Shown here in pieces: positions 24,731 through 35,001 of a stretch of DNA of 64,000 bases. The notes under the pieces are model-generated. The model worked only from the letters and a program-made list of their open reading frames with translations, searched no databases and was not told the DNA's origin. Source of the DNA: Paucibacter sp. DJ2R-2 (lineage in GTDB: Bacteria > Pseudomonadota > Gammaproteobacteria > Burkholderiales > Burkholderiaceae_C). The stretch is taken from assembly GCF_025717675.1 (NCBI RefSeq), contig NZ_JAJIRT010000013.1:1-64000 (forward strand). The letters run 5' to 3'. The first letter of the stretch is position 1, and the number at the start of each line of letters is the position of its first letter. The position numbers and the translations under genes were made by a program.

Positions 24731-26736
24731 AGTTGCCCAGTGCCGAGCGTTTGCGTTGGCTGACGCGGCGCCTCAGCCGCATCAGTGCGGCGGAGATTCC
24801 CTATCGGGTGGGTGGCTTCGTGCGCACGGCTGCGCAGTCTCGAGGTTTCTGGGACGCGCGCCAGCCGCCGCCGCTGCTGGCCAAGCCGGGCTTTGGTGCT
24901 GCCTGGGCCTGGGCACCCGCCTTGAGCGAGGCCGATGGCCGCGAACTGGAGGCAGACGCCCAGACCTTGCTGGCGCGTGGCCCGCGCATTTTTGGCCTGG
25001 ACCTTGATTTCAGCGCTGCCGCCCCGGACTGGAATGCCGACCCCAGAACCGGCCACCCGGTGCCTCTGGATTTCGGCCTGAGCATTGATTTCCGCCACAT
25101 GGCCGGCGATATCGACATCAAGTTCTTGTGGGAACTGAACCGCCACCTCTGGTGGGTGCGCCTGGCACAGGCTTACGCGCACACGGGCCACAGCAAGTAC
25201 CTGCATGCCCTGGGCCAACATCTGGCGCGTTGGCTTGAATCCTGCCCGTATCCCTTGGGGCCGAACTGGTCATCGCCGGTGGAGCAGGGCATTCGCTTGA
25301 TCAATTGGAGTCTGGTCTGGCATCTGATTGGCGGCGCCAACTCCGCCTTGTTCGTGGGCAGTCGGGGCCAGGCATTGCGGCAGAACTGGTTGTGCAGCAT
25401 CTACCAGCACATGCGCTTTGCCAGCGACAACTACTCCTTTCACTCCTCAGGGAACAACCATTTGCTGGGCGAAGCGGCGGGCGTCTTCGTTGCCGCGTGC
25501 ACCTGGGACTGCTGGCCGGCAAGCCAAGCGCTGCGCAACTCGGCGCACGCAATCCTCGAGCGCGAGGCGCAGAAGCAGTTCAGTTCGGATGGCGCCAACT
25601 GGGAACAAGCCACGGGCTATCACGGCTTCGCCCTGCAGTTCGTGCTGGCGGCAGGCCTTGCAGGGCGGGCCGCTGGGCACGATTTTTCGGATGCGTATTG
25701 GCACCGTGTCGAGTCCGCCATGGTCTTTCTCGGTGCCCAGATGGATTGCCAGGGGGCCACGCCCGGTTTTGGCGATTCAGATGACGGCGAGGTCTTTCGC
25801 CTCGGCTACGGCAAGGGCACGCCTGACCAATGCTTGTTGGCTGTCGGAGCTACTTTGTTTCAGCGCGCAGACTTGCAAGCGAAGGCTTGCGCGGTGAACC
25901 CTGCCGCAGACAAGGCGGTGTCTTGGCTGACTCGGCAAGCCCCGCCGCCGACCGCTCCCGATCGACTGAGCGAGCTGCCACGACATTTTCCGGAAGGCGG
26001 GCTGATGCTGATGGGCTCAGACCTGCACCGAGGTGACGAGGTCCGCGTCAGCTTTGACTGCGGCCCCTTGGGCTGTCTGGGCATTGCAGGCCATGGCCAT
26101 GCCGATGCCTTGTCGGTGTTGCTCAGCGTTGCTGGTGAAGCTTTGCTGCTGGACTCCGGCACCTATTGCTACAACTCAGCCCCACATTGGCGGAAGTTCT
26201 TCCGAGGCACGTCGGCACACAACACCTTGCGTGTGGATGGTGAAGACCAGTCCATCTACGGCGCCAGCTTTCTTTGGCTTCAAGACGTCAACACGCGCAT
26301 TCATGCAGTCAGTGAAGATGGTGCCGTGATCCACGCCAGCCATGACGGCTACACCCGCTTGAAGGACCCTGTGCATCACCACCGCCGCGTCAGCTGGAAT
26401 GCCGAGGCCGGCTGCCTGACGGTCGAAGACTGGTTGGAGTGCCAGCAGACCCATGGCGTGGAGCTGTTCTGGCATGGCACGCCGGACGGCCAGATGCATT
26501 GGGACGGCGCGGTGCAACGCGGCGCTCTCGTTGCATCAAAAAATCAATTGCAGCTGGAGCTTAGTGGCGCCGAACTCCAGGGTTGGGTGAGCTGCGGTGT
26601 CGAAACCGATCAGGAGTTGCAGGGCTGGGCGTCCCATGCTTTCTACGAAAAACGCCCCGCGCCGGTGCTCACGGTCGCTGCTCAGCTCAAGCCCGGTCAG
26701 ATCTTGCGCACGGTCCTGAGGATTCGACCTCGATGA
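24727..26736 (+). CDS. Heparinase II/III-like (alginate-lyase family) protein
   Basis: 669 residues. N-terminal alpha-helical toroid-type domain (about 90-380; NRHLWWVRLAQAYA, NYSFHSSGNNHLLGEAAG, TGYHGFALQFVLA) and a C-terminal heparinase II/III beta-sandwich domain (about 420-640; FDCGPLGCLGIAGHGHADALSVLLS, SGTYCYN). Family members cleave uronate-containing polysaccharides by beta-elimination. No clear signal peptide is seen at the N-terminus. Proteins of this type in EPS operons are thought to trim or edit the polymer. It is the last gene of the plus-strand arm. Confidence 0.88.
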   Translation: MKLPSAERLRWLTRRLSRISAAEIPYRVGGFVRTAAQSRGFWDARQPPPLLAKPGFGAAWAWAPALSEADGRELEADAQTLLARGPRIFGLDLDFSAAAPDWNADPRTGHPVPLDFGLSIDFRHMAGDIDIKFLWELNRHLWWVRLAQAYAHTGHSKYLHALGQHLARWLESCPYPLGPNWSSPVEQGIRLINWSLVWHLIGGANSALFVGSRGQALRQNWLCSIYQHMRFASDNYSFHSSGNNHLLGEAAGVFVAACTWDCWPASQALRNSAHAILEREAQKQFSSDGANWEQATGYHGFALQFVLAAGLAGRAAGHDFSDAYWHRVESAMVFLGAQMDCQGATPGFGDSDDGEVFRLGYGKGTPDQCLLAVGATLFQRADLQAKACAVNPAADKAVSWLTRQAPPPTAPDRLSELPRHFPEGGLMLMGSDLHRGDEVRVSFDCGPLGCLGIAGHGHADALSVLLSVAGEALLLDSGTYCYNSAPHWRKFFRGTSAHNTLRVDGEDQSIYGASFLWLQDVNTRIHAVSEDGAVIHASHDGYTRLKDPVHHHRRVSWNAEAGCLTVEDWLECQQTHGVELFWHGTPDGQMHWDGAVQRGALVASKNQLQLELSGAELQGWVSCGVETDQELQGWASHAFYEKRPAPVLTVAAQLKPGQILRTVLRIRPR

Positions 26737-26785
26737 GGCTGCAACGATGTCGGTGCCTGTAGGTCAAGGTCCCTGAGTCCATTTG

Positions 26786-26820
26786 TCGCAGGCCGGCTTC
26801 ACGACAAAGCGGGCCTGCGA
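26786..26820. terminator. Hairpin between the convergent lyase genes
   Basis: TCGCAGGCC (26786-26794) pairs exactly with GGCCTGCGA (26812-26820) across a 17-base loop. It lies in the 90-base gap between two convergent genes, a position for a two-way terminator, but no T-run follows on either strand. Confidence 0.4.
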
Positions 26821-26826
26821 GCCCCG

Positions 26827-29328
26827 TCACGGAGGCAGTTGCGTGGAGCGCTTGTCGAAGCTGATGACCTGATTGCCCAGAACCACGGCAATGCGGGTGC
26901 CTTGCTGACTGACTTGCAAGGGCGTGATCTTGCAGCCGTCGCGCAGAACGGTGAGGTGCGCCAGTTCGGTGCTTCGGGTCAAGGCGGTGAAGCGCGCATG
27001 AGCTTGGGCCGGCATGGGCGCTTCTGGCGGCACGTCCCAGGCCATGGTCTGCGCGAAGCTGGTGGCGGGGCCGTGGCGATCCAGGCAAACCGAAGCTGCG
27101 CCATTGCTGGCCTTGACGGTGCTCGCATCTGCGACAAAGGCATTGGGCGAGTGGAAATTCAGCTCCCATTGCCGGGCCTTGCTGCTGGTGGCCCAGTCGT
27201 AAATCAAGGTGACGCCGCTGGCGCGGTCCATCACCACGCTGCGGACAGCATTGCTGAGCTGAGGGGTCCAGGCGCCGGTGTTCATGTCGATGGTGCGGTA
27301 GGCCAAGGCGGCATCGCCTGTCACAGCCGAGAGCGAGCCTCTTGTCTCGTGGTAGATGATGTCACCACTGGCTTCCAGGCTGTGTGCCGGATTGGACGGC
27401 TTCGCGGAGCCAGCGACACTTTCGCTTTGACCAAAACCGCCGTCATAAGTCAGCGCATTCTTGTAGCGCGTGGCCCGCGTGACTGACTTGTGGTGCTGAG
27501 AGTTGTAGTAGGGGTAATAGCCGGCGCTGATCAACAAGGGCTTGCCCTGGGAGACGTAGACAACGGAGTTTTGGTCCGCATGCGAGTGGTTGAACGCACC
27601 AAAACGGCTGGAGCGGAAGAACAGGCTGGTGCGTGCGGACAGCTTGGCATCGACATGCAGGGCGGCCAGACCGGCATCGCGGGAAACCCAGCTGTTCTGC
27701 GTCGGCGGCAGGGCGGCAGGCATGGGTCGGTCATCAACTCCCAGTAGCAGCAGCTGCCAGATCACCGCGTCGTTGGGGTTGCTGACATTGCCCGGCTTCA
27801 CTCTCCAATACCAAGCGTCCTGAGCATTGCGTGTCATTTGCGCATGCAGGCGGTAATAGCTGGCGGTGTAGTTGGCGTAGAGATCCTGGGTTTCGGTCTC
27901 GTCGCCCAAGGCACTGGGCTGCAACAGATTCGGCGCCGTGAACGCCATCATTTGTTCGCCGGACCTGCGCATGTACTCCAGCTGATAGAGGTCGAAACCG
28001 GTGATGGTCCGCACGGACGCTGCGTAGGGTATGGCCCCCACAGCTGCGTACCAGCCGTAGGCGATGCCATTGCCAAAGCTGCCGTCCACATCGCCCCAAA
28101 TCCCCAGGGTGTAGCGGCTGAGATCCCAGGCCTTGACCAGCAAGCTTTGGGCCTCCGGGAAGCCGGGCAGCCCAGTTGCCAGCAGCAAGGCTTGGTTGAC
28201 CCAACGAACGTTTTCAACGGCGTGCGAATCGTAGGGTTCTTTGTCGAGATAGCTAAGAGCGGCAGAGGCCTGGAGCAGGCGCGCGCGCAGCGCAGCTGTT
28301 ACAAGCGTGCGCTCCGAGGCGCTGAGCTCTTGCCACAGCATGTCAATGCCTTGTGCCAGCGCCAGATAGACCTCGCGGTTCGTCTGATCGCTGTTGCTCT
28401 CACTGCTGAGCCCTGTGGCTGGCCAAGCCGCGAGATTGAGCAGGCGCAGTTTGCTGGCTGCGAGCATGGCGGCGTTGCCGTCCAAACGACCGATCAACGA
28501 GAGCCGTTCCATGAACTCGCGTTCTGTTCGGGCCGTTTGGCGCATGGTTCGCTCATTGACCACCGCGTTCAAACCGGACGCACTTTGGGATGACACAGGG
28601 GCAGCAGGCAAGGCCTGCGTGAGCGCAAATCTTGCGCCGGCGCGCAGCGTGTTCAGAACCGGTAGGTTTTCGCTGTTCTGAGCGACCTGCGCGATCTTGG
28701 CGTAGCTGCTGCCGCTGGGCAGCATCCTGGGTCGGGCCTTGTTGGTGGCCACGAGCGCGATGGCCTGGCCATCGGGAATGGTGGGCGCTGTCGTGGTTGT
28801 TGCCGCGGCGGATAGCGCCTTGCTCAAGGCATTGAGGGGCTCGGCGATAGCGAAACGCCGCCACTGGGTACTGACACGCGCTCCCTGTGTATTGGTGTAG
28901 CTGACCGCCCATTCATAGCTGCCCGGTGCCAAGACGGCGCCGAGTTGAAATCGGGGGCTGGTGATGTCGGATCGGTTGAGGAACACGGTGCCGCCACCGC
29001 GCTGCCGTATCACCAAAGTCCAGGGGGTTGTGAGTTGTCGGTTGCCTGCCTCGCCCCAGGAGAACAGCGGAGTGCTGCTCAGGCTAGCGCAATCGAGCGG
29101 TGAGATGCGCCGCATATGAGCTGGCGTTTGCTCCAACCAGTCGGCCGGCAGCGCTGTGCAGGCATCTCCGCTGGCGGGGATCAGACCGGCAGCCGGCGGG
29201 TCCACCTTCAACAGCTCTTGCTCCGGACTTCGAATCTGCGGCTGCTGGCAGGCCGCGAGCAACAGCATCAGCGAAAGCGAGGCGCTGGCGCGGCTCAGGG
29301 AAGACAAGCGGGTGGTTGGAGTGGCCAT
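26827..29328 (-). CDS. Heparinase II/III-family lipoprotein (DUF4962-type N-terminus)
   Basis: 833 residues. The signal ends in LLAAC (23-27), a lipobox, predicting a lipid-anchored protein, probably in the outer membrane. An N-terminal Ig-like/DUF4962 stretch (about 60-165; LFSWGEAGNRQLTTPWTL, SYEWAVSYTNTQG) is followed by an alpha-toroid (about 225-500) and a heparinase II/III C-terminal domain with FGAFNHSHADQNSVVYVSQGK. Expected to be an extracytoplasmic polysaccharide lyase acting on the EPS made here. It is convergent with the other lyase. The promoter should lie in 29329-29547, which holds no gene. Confidence 0.87.
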   Translation of the reverse strand: MATPTTRLSSLSRASASLSLMLLLAACQQPQIRSPEQELLKVDPPAAGLIPASGDACTALPADWLEQTPAHMRRISPLDCASLSSTPLFSWGEAGNRQLTTPWTLVIRQRGGGTVFLNRSDITSPRFQLGAVLAPGSYEWAVSYTNTQGARVSTQWRRFAIAEPLNALSKALSAAATTTTAPTIPDGQAIALVATNKARPRMLPSGSSYAKIAQVAQNSENLPVLNTLRAGARFALTQALPAAPVSSQSASGLNAVVNERTMRQTARTEREFMERLSLIGRLDGNAAMLAASKLRLLNLAAWPATGLSSESNSDQTNREVYLALAQGIDMLWQELSASERTLVTAALRARLLQASAALSYLDKEPYDSHAVENVRWVNQALLLATGLPGFPEAQSLLVKAWDLSRYTLGIWGDVDGSFGNGIAYGWYAAVGAIPYAASVRTITGFDLYQLEYMRRSGEQMMAFTAPNLLQPSALGDETETQDLYANYTASYYRLHAQMTRNAQDAWYWRVKPGNVSNPNDAVIWQLLLLGVDDRPMPAALPPTQNSWVSRDAGLAALHVDAKLSARTSLFFRSSRFGAFNHSHADQNSVVYVSQGKPLLISAGYYPYYNSQHHKSVTRATRYKNALTYDGGFGQSESVAGSAKPSNPAHSLEASGDIIYHETRGSLSAVTGDAALAYRTIDMNTGAWTPQLSNAVRSVVMDRASGVTLIYDWATSSKARQWELNFHSPNAFVADASTVKASNGAASVCLDRHGPATSFAQTMAWDVPPEAPMPAQAHARFTALTRSTELAHLTVLRDGCKITPLQVSQQGTRIAVVLGNQVISFDKRSTQLPP

Positions 29329-29547
29329 GATGGGTACTACCTAGCACTGAAGTGCGGCGGGCGATCGGCAACCGCCAAAGCGCGCCACTGCAGCAGCGGC
29401 GCGCGCCGAAGCATCAATTGTGCCGGCTGGCAGCGGATCTGGCTGTGCGCTAAGCCGGCATTAATCGCCGGAAAAGCGCTTTCTGTTCAGGGATCGCAGG
29501 GATTCTGGTCCTGGCAGCCGTCCCGGCCAGCCCTTGGCTCAGAGTCG

Positions 29548-30288
29548 TCAGCGACGACGCCATTCCTTCAGCAGCAGCCCGAAGAAAGCCATGTCATCAA
29601 TGAAGTAGCGGCGAAACATGCGGCGCGGCTCCTGCAGGAAGCGATAGAACCACTCGAAACCTGTCTTCTGCATCCAGACGGGTGCGCGTTTGACCTTGCC
29701 GGCAACAACATCGAAAGTGCCGCCCACGCCCATGGCAAAAGGGATTTTCATTCGGGCCTGGTAGGCACCGAGGAACTGTTCCTTCTTTGGTGAACTGATG
29801 GCGACAAACAGCAGGTCTGCGCGAGCGGCTGCTATTTGGTCGACCACGGCGTTTTCCTCTCCGGCGGTCCAATAGCCATTGCGATAACCGGCGAACACGA
29901 GCTTGGGGAAACGCGCCTGGTAGAGCTGAAGCACGCGGGACACGATGTCTTCCTTGGCGCCGAGTAGATAGACGCGCCAGCCCTTTTCAGCCGCACGCGC
30001 CATCAGCGCTTCGAACAGATCGACACCGGCCACCCGCTCCTTCAAGGGCTTTCCCAGCAGACGTGAGGCCCAGACGACGGGCATGCCATCGGCATTGATG
30101 AGCGCGCACTCGTTGATGATCTGGCGCAGCTCGAGGTCGTGCTGGGCCTTGACCAATTTATCCACATTGACCACGACATGCTGGTGCGGCCGGCCGCTGG
30201 CGATGAAGCCTTCGATGGTCTGCAGTGTTTCTTCCATCGACAGGTTGTCGATGGTGCAGCCCATCATCTCGATGCGGGAGCGGTTCAT
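29548..30288 (-). CDS. wecG: WecG/TagA/CpsF family glycosyltransferase
   Basis: 246 residues from MNRSRIEMMGCTID; the frame extends upstream but without family similarity. GT26 features: NADGMPVVWASRLLGKPLKERVAGVDLFEAL (about 90-120), VYLLGAKEDIV, and GVGGTFDVVAGKVKRAPVWMQ near 200. Enzymes of this family move N-acetylmannosamine or its uronate from UDP to a lipid-linked N-acetylhexosamine. The upstream neighbour wecB makes UDP-ManNAc, consistent with that donor. Intergenic distance to wecB is 124 bases. Confidence 0.93.
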   Translation of the reverse strand: MNRSRIEMMGCTIDNLSMEETLQTIEGFIASGRPHQHVVVNVDKLVKAQHDLELRQIINECALINADGMPVVWASRLLGKPLKERVAGVDLFEALMARAAEKGWRVYLLGAKEDIVSRVLQLYQARFPKLVFAGYRNGYWTAGEENAVVDQIAAARADLLFVAISSPKKEQFLGAYQARMKIPFAMGVGGTFDVVAGKVKRAPVWMQKTGFEWFYRFLQEPRRMFRRYFIDDMAFFGLLLKEWRRR

Positions 30289-30412
30289 GGGTGGGCAGCT
30301 TTCGGCAGTCAAATCAGGCGCGGAGGGCGGGAGCAGGCGGGCGATTCTAGGCGCCCGACATGAAAGTTCTGACCCGGTTGCAGAGTGTTTCTCCGGGCCC
30401 TCTTGTCTGGGC

Positions 30413-31531
30413 TCAGGCCCCGAGCCGGGTCGCAAGAATGTCGACGATGCGTTCAGCCGACTTGCCGTCCCACAGAGCCGGACGACGGCCGCGTTTGCCG
30501 CCGTTCTTCAGGGTGTCCAGCGCCAGGGGGATGATGACAGCGGGGTCGGTGCCGGCCAGGACATTGCTGCCCTCGTCCACGGTGATGGGGCGCTCGGTGT
30601 TCTCGCGCATGGTGATGCAGGGCACGCCCAGGGCGGTGGTTTCTTCCTGCAGGCCGCCGCTGTCGGTCAGCACCAGGGCTGCGTCTTTCCACAGGTGCAG
30701 GAAGGACATGTAGGCCTGCGGGCCCATCAGGGTGACATTGGCGCCCAGTTGCAGGCCGAACTTTTCGATGTTGGATCGGGTGCGCGGGTGTACCGGGAAG
30801 ACCAGGGGGATCTCGGCCGAGACGGTGCGTAGCACGCTGGCAATGCGCTCCAGGGCTTCGGCGCTGTCGACATTGCTGGGGCGGTGCAGGGTGACCACAC
30901 CGTAACGCGGATGCTGGCGCTTGTAGGCATCGCTTTCCAGAACCGAGGTGTCCTGGGTCTTGAGCTTCTCGGCCTGGAACAGGACGTTGTCCACCATCAC
31001 ATGGCCGACGTCGTAGACGGTGCTCATGTCCTTGCCTTCACGCTGCAGATGTTGGTAACCGCTGGGCTCGGTGACGAAGTACCAGTCGCTGATGGCGTCG
31101 GTGACCAGGCGGTTGATCTCCTCGGGCATGGACATATCGCCACTGCGCAGGCCGGCTTCGACGTGCGCAACCGGGATGCCGGCCTTCTTGGCGACGATGG
31201 AGCAGGCCAGGGTCGAGTTGACATCGCCGACGACCAGGCAGGCGGCCGGCTTCTCCGCGGCGCACAGGCTTTCATAGGCCAGCATGATCTTGCCGGTCTG
31301 GTCGGCGTGCGTGCCGCCACCGCAACCCAGGCGCACATCGGGCGTGGGGATGCCGAGCTCCTCGAAGAAGACATCATTCATGTCGCGGTCGTAGTGCTGG
31401 CCGGTGTGAATGATCTTCCAGGCCAGACGGCCGTCGGCCTGCAGCGCGCGCACGATGGGCGCGATCTTCATGAAATTGGGGCGGGCGCCGGCAATCAGGT
31501 GGATGCAGGGCAGGGCGGGGCTGGTGGTCAT
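30413..31531 (-). CDS. wecB: UDP-N-acetylglucosamine 2-epimerase (non-hydrolysing)
   Basis: 372 residues from [22 protein letters not shown]; a 60-codon upstream extension is low in family character and was rejected. Interconverts UDP-GlcNAc and UDP-ManNAc. Family signs include GTRPN-like [53 protein letters not shown], and [29 protein letters not shown]-ManNAc may feed WecG directly or after oxidation by the tviB-type dehydrogenase. Confidence 0.96.
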   Translation of the reverse strand: MTTSPALPCIHLIAGARPNFMKIAPIVRALQADGRLAWKIIHTGQHYDRDMNDVFFEELGIPTPDVRLGCGGGTHADQTGKIMLAYESLCAAEKPAACLVVGDVNSTLACSIVAKKAGIPVAHVEAGLRSGDMSMPEEINRLVTDAISDWYFVTEPSGYQHLQREGKDMSTVYDVGHVMVDNVLFQAEKLKTQDTSVLESDAYKRQHPRYGVVTLHRPSNVDSAEALERIASVLRTVSAEIPLVFPVHPRTRSNIEKFGLQLGANVTLMGPQAYMSFLHLWKDAALVLTDSGGLQEETTALGVPCITMRENTERPITVDEGSNVLAGTDPAVIIPLALDTLKNGGKRGRRPALWDGKSAERIVDILATRLGA

Positions 31532-31839
31532 GGGGTGGCGTCTCGCTGGAGATGTGTGGCCAGACGGTCGTCGCCTCAAAGAGGCTTCGGGCATGGCAAG
31601 TGCGGGCGATTCTAGGGGCAGCTTGTGGCCGGACCGTGCGCGGCGCGGCCTTGCCTCGCCTCGAACTCCCCGACATGGGTGGTGATGGTGATTTTTGCCG
31701 CTGCTGTGCAAGGGCTGTTGCGGAACCGAGGGCGCTTGTCAGCGAGAATGCGCGCAGCAAACCGGGCACCCATTGCGGTGGAGGGCACGGTAGGGCCGAA
31801 GCGTGCAGCTTCGGCTGGGCCCCTGAACCAGGAGATTCT
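31532..31839. promoter_or_regulatory. Divergent intergenic region with a leader hairpin before the UDP-glucuronate epimerase
   Basis: 308 bases with no supported gene, between leftward wecB and the rightward epimerase. GCCGAAGC (31795-31802) pairs exactly with GCTTCGGC (31808-31815) around a 5-base loop, 15 bases before the ribosome site AGGAG (31830-31834). It could be an mRNA leader structure. Promoters for both genes must lie here but none is clear. Confidence 0.4.
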
Positions 31840-32847
31840 GTGAAAGTACTCGTCACCGGCGCGGCCGGCTTCATCGGCATGCATGTCAGCCAGATCCTTT
31901 TGGCGCGCGGCGACCAGGTGGTCGGCCTGGACAACCTCAACGACTACTACGACCCCCAGCTCAAGCACAACCGTCTGGCGCGCTTGACGCCCAAGCCCGG
32001 CTTCGAGTTCGTGCAGATGGATGTGGCGGACCGGCCCGGCATCGAAAAGCTGTTCAAGGACCACAAATTCGACCGTGTTGTCCACTTGGCCGCTCAGGCC
32101 GGGGTGCGCTACTCGATCGAGAACCCGCACGCCTATATCGACAGCAATATCGTCGGTTTCACCAACATCCTGGAAGGCTGCCGCCACAACGGGGTGCAGC
32201 ATTTGGCCTATGCCTCCAGTTCGAGCGTCTACGGCGGCAACACCTTGATGCCCTTCTCGGAGCACCACAGCGTTGACCATCCGGTCAGCCTGTACGCCGC
32301 GACCAAGAAGGCCAATGAGCTGATGGCTCACACCTACAGCCATCTGTTCCGCCTGCCGACCACGGGCCTGCGTTTCTTCACCGTCTACGGCCCCTGGGGT
32401 CGGCCGGACATGGCCTTGTTCCTGTTCACCAAGGCCATCATCGAAGGCAAGCCCATCAATGTCTTCAACCACGGTCAGATGATCCGTGACTTCACCTATG
32501 TGGACGACATCGCCGAAGGCGTGGTGCGTGTGCTGGACCGCGCGGCCACACCCGAGCCCGGTTACGACTCGGACAAGAGCGACCCGGCGCACTCGAATGC
32601 GCCCTACCGCATCTTCAATATTGGCAACCATGCGCCGATCCAGCTGATGGCCTTCATCGAGGCGATCGAGAAGGCGGTGGGCCGCGAGGCGATCAAGAAC
32701 TTCATGCCTCTGCAGGACGGCGATGTGCCGGCCACCCATGCCGACGTTGAAGAGCTGGCCGCCTGGACCCAGTTCCGCCCGGCCATGCCGGTGCCGGACG
32801 GGGTGACCAAGTTCGTCGCCTGGTACCGCGACTATTACAAGGTCTGA
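31840..32847 (+). CDS. UDP-glucuronate 4-epimerase-type NAD-dependent epimerase
   Basis: 335 residues of the extended SDR family. GTG start at 31840 with AGGAG six to ten bases upstream; the protein opens [18 protein letters not shown] with the Rossmann TGxxGFIG. The pattern [13 protein letters not shown], catalytic YAATKKANE (Tyr/Lys pair) and [13 protein letters not shown] are typical of UDP-GlcA 4-epimerases (Cap1J/LpsL group). It would convert UDP-GlcA, made by the next gene (ugd), to UDP-GalA. A longer in-frame reading from 31552 lacks family similarity. Confidence 0.92.
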   Translation: MKVLVTGAAGFIGMHVSQILLARGDQVVGLDNLNDYYDPQLKHNRLARLTPKPGFEFVQMDVADRPGIEKLFKDHKFDRVVHLAAQAGVRYSIENPHAYIDSNIVGFTNILEGCRHNGVQHLAYASSSSVYGGNTLMPFSEHHSVDHPVSLYAATKKANELMAHTYSHLFRLPTTGLRFFTVYGPWGRPDMALFLFTKAIIEGKPINVFNHGQMIRDFTYVDDIAEGVVRVLDRAATPEPGYDSDKSDPAHSNAPYRIFNIGNHAPIQLMAFIEAIEKAVGREAIKNFMPLQDGDVPATHADVEELAAWTQFRPAMPVPDGVTKFVAWYRDYYKV

Positions 32848-32897
32848 TCCCAGGACCTGCCGGCCTGAGTGCCGAGCAGCGCCGCGCCGAGAACGCC

Positions 32898-32930
32898 AGC
32901 CCGCCCGCTTCACTGCCGGCGGGCTTTTTT
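32898..32930 (+). terminator. Rho-independent terminator after the UDP-glucuronate epimerase
   Basis: AGCCCGCC (32898-32905) pairs with GGCGGGCT (32918-32925) over a 12-base loop, with a six-base T-run at 32925-32930. It separates the epimerase from ugd, which therefore needs its own promoter in 32931-33048. Confidence 0.88.
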
Positions 32931-33048
32931 CTGATCCCCCGCCAAACGGCTCATCAGACCTTCATATTCAGCGGTTAAAAACTGGCCTTGGCGCTACGCT
33001 CTGTTTGCGACGCTCTGCCTTGCTCTTACTGCACAAGAAAGCCACTGA

Positions 33049-34386
33049 ATGAAAGTCACCGCCATCGGCACCGGTTATGTGGGTCTGGTCACGGGCGCTT
33101 GCCTGGCCGAGATGGGCAACCATGTGGTCTGCCTGGATGTGAATGCAGAAAAGATCCGCATCCTCAATGAGGGGCAGATCCCCATCCATGAGCCCGGGCT
33201 GCTGGAAATCGTGCGCCGCAATGTGGCGGCCGGCCGCCTGCAGTTCACCACCGATGTGGATCAGGCCGTCAACCACGGCACCATCATGTTCATCGGCGTG
33301 GGAACCCCGCCCGATGAAGACGGCTCGGCCGACCTGCAGTATGTGTTGGCGGCGGCTCGCTCGATCGGCCAGCGCATGACCGATTACAAGGTCATCGTCG
33401 ACAAGAGCACGGTGCCGGTGGGCACGGCCGACCGGGTGCGAGCGGCCGTGGCGGAAGAGTTGGCCAAGCGCGGTTCGACGCTCAACTTCTCGGTCGTCTC
33501 CAACCCAGAATTCCTCAAGGAGGGCGCGGCGGTCGAGGACTTCATGAAGCCCGACCGCATCATCGTCGGCTCGGACGACGAGCAGGCCACGCTCTTCATG
33601 CGTGCGCTGTACTCGCCCTTCACGCGCAACCACGATCGCATGATCGTCATGGACCTGCGCAGCGCCGAGTTCACCAAGTACGCCGCCAATGCCATGCTGG
33701 CCACCCGCATCAGCTTCATGAATGAGCTTGCGCTGCTGGCCGAGCGAGTCGGTGCTGACATCGAGTTGGTGCGCCGCGGCATCGGCTCGGATCCGCGCAT
33801 CGGCTACAGCTTTCTCTATGCCGGCGCCGGCTATGGCGGTTCCTGCTTTCCCAAGGATGTCAAAGCCTTGATCCGCGCTGCCGAAGGCGAGGGTATCCCG
33901 CTGCGTGTGCTAACGGCGGTCGAGGAGGCCAACGAACGCCAGAAGCTCTTGCTGGTGGACAAGGTGGTGGAGCGCTTTGGCGGCGATCTGGCGGGCCGAC
34001 ATTTCGCGCTCTGGGGCCTGGCTTTCAAGCCCAATACTGACGATATGCGCGAGGCACCGGCCCTGGTGATCGTGCAGGAGTTGTTGAAGCGCGGCGCCAC
34101 ATTGGCTGCCTACGACCCGGTCGCCATGCCCGAAGCTCAGCGTTTGCTGGGCCATCTGGACGGCCTGCGTTTCTGCGACAGCGCCGAGGCTGCCCTGGGC
34201 GACGCCGACGCCCTGCTCCTGGTGACCGAGTGGAAGGAATTCCGTACGCCTGATTTCGACGGCATCAAGAGCGCGCTGAAACAGCCCGTGGTCTTCGATG
34301 GTCGCAACCAGTGGGAGCCCGCCTTGATGCAGGCCATGGGTCTGGAGCATCACGGCATTGGCCGGGGCGGCCAGTCCATGCGCTGA
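33049..34386 (+). CDS. ugd: UDP-glucose 6-dehydrogenase
   Basis: 445 residues; oxidises UDP-glucose twice to UDP-glucuronate with NAD. N-terminal [18 protein letters not shown] (7-24), middle domain with [21 protein letters not shown], and the catalytic C266 in [15 protein letters not shown]-terminal UDP-binding domain has [20 protein letters not shown]-glucuronate feeds the upstream epimerase and possibly the polymer. Convergent with the rfb genes. Confidence 0.96.
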   Translation: MKVTAIGTGYVGLVTGACLAEMGNHVVCLDVNAEKIRILNEGQIPIHEPGLLEIVRRNVAAGRLQFTTDVDQAVNHGTIMFIGVGTPPDEDGSADLQYVLAAARSIGQRMTDYKVIVDKSTVPVGTADRVRAAVAEELAKRGSTLNFSVVSNPEFLKEGAAVEDFMKPDRIIVGSDDEQATLFMRALYSPFTRNHDRMIVMDLRSAEFTKYAANAMLATRISFMNELALLAERVGADIELVRRGIGSDPRIGYSFLYAGAGYGGSCFPKDVKALIRAAEGEGIPLRVLTAVEEANERQKLLLVDKVVERFGGDLAGRHFALWGLAFKPNTDDMREAPALVIVQELLKRGATLAAYDPVAMPEAQRLLGHLDGLRFCDSAEAALGDADALLLVTEWKEFRTPDFDGIKSALKQPVVFDGRNQWEPALMQAMGLEHHGIGRGGQSMR

Positions 34387-34416
34387 AGGTGCGTTGCACG
34401 GCCTGAAGCGCTTGCG

Positions 34417-34436
34417 GGTCAGGGCGATGCCCGACC
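34417..34436. terminator. Hairpin between convergent ugd and rfbC
   Basis: GGTC-A-GGGC (34417-34425) pairs with GCCCGACC (34429-34436) with one bulged A and a 3-base loop, in the 63-base convergent gap. No T-run, so its role as terminator is uncertain. Confidence 0.35.
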
Positions 34437-34449
34437 TTGACGCTGCAAC

Positions 34450-35001
34450 TCAGTCGAAGTGCTTGGCGTCTTTCAGCAGCGGCGCCTTCAGGTCTTTCTC
34501 CGCCAGCAAGGGAGCCAGCCCCAGGTCCGGCCATTCGATGCCGATCGCCGGGTCATCCCAGCGCACCGAACCCTCGGCTTGCGGGGCGTAGGTGTCGGTG
34601 GTCTTGTAGAGAAAGTCGGCGCTCTCACTCAGCACCAGAAACCCATGGGCGAAGCCTGGCGGGATCCAGAGCTGGCGATGGTTGTCGGCGCTCAGTTCGA
34701 CGCCTGCCCAGCGACCGAAGTGGGGACTGGAACGCCGCAAATCCACGGCTACATCGAAGACCGCGCCCGACACACAGCGCACCAGCTTGCCCTGGGCATG
34801 CGGTGGCAGCTGGTAGTGCAGGCCGCGCAGCACGCCGCGCGCCGAGCGCGAGTGGTTGTCTTGGACGAAGCGCACGGGCTGCCCCACCGCTTCGTCAAAG
34901 ACCTTCTCACTCCAGCTTTCGGTAAAAAAACCTCGGGCATCACCGAAGACTCGCGGTTCGATGATCAGGAGGTCGGGCAGGGAGGTGGCGGAGACCTTCA
35001 T
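34450..35001 (-). CDS. rfbC: dTDP-4-dehydrorhamnose 3,5-epimerase
   Basis: 183 residues, RmlC cupin. Family signs: LLIIEPRVFGDARGFFTESW (10-29), FVQDNHSRSARGVLRGLHYQ with the catalytic His, and IPPGFAHGFLVLSE. Third step of dTDP-L-rhamnose synthesis. It is the last gene of the minus-strand arm and its ATG shares a base with the rfbA stop. Confidence 0.97.
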   Translation of the reverse strand: MKVSATSLPDLLIIEPRVFGDARGFFTESWSEKVFDEAVGQPVRFVQDNHSRSARGVLRGLHYQLPPHAQGKLVRCVSGAVFDVAVDLRRSSPHFGRWAGVELSADNHRQLWIPPGFAHGFLVLSESADFLYKTTDTYAPQAEGSVRWDDPAIGIEWPDLGLAPLLAEKDLKAPLLKDAKHFD

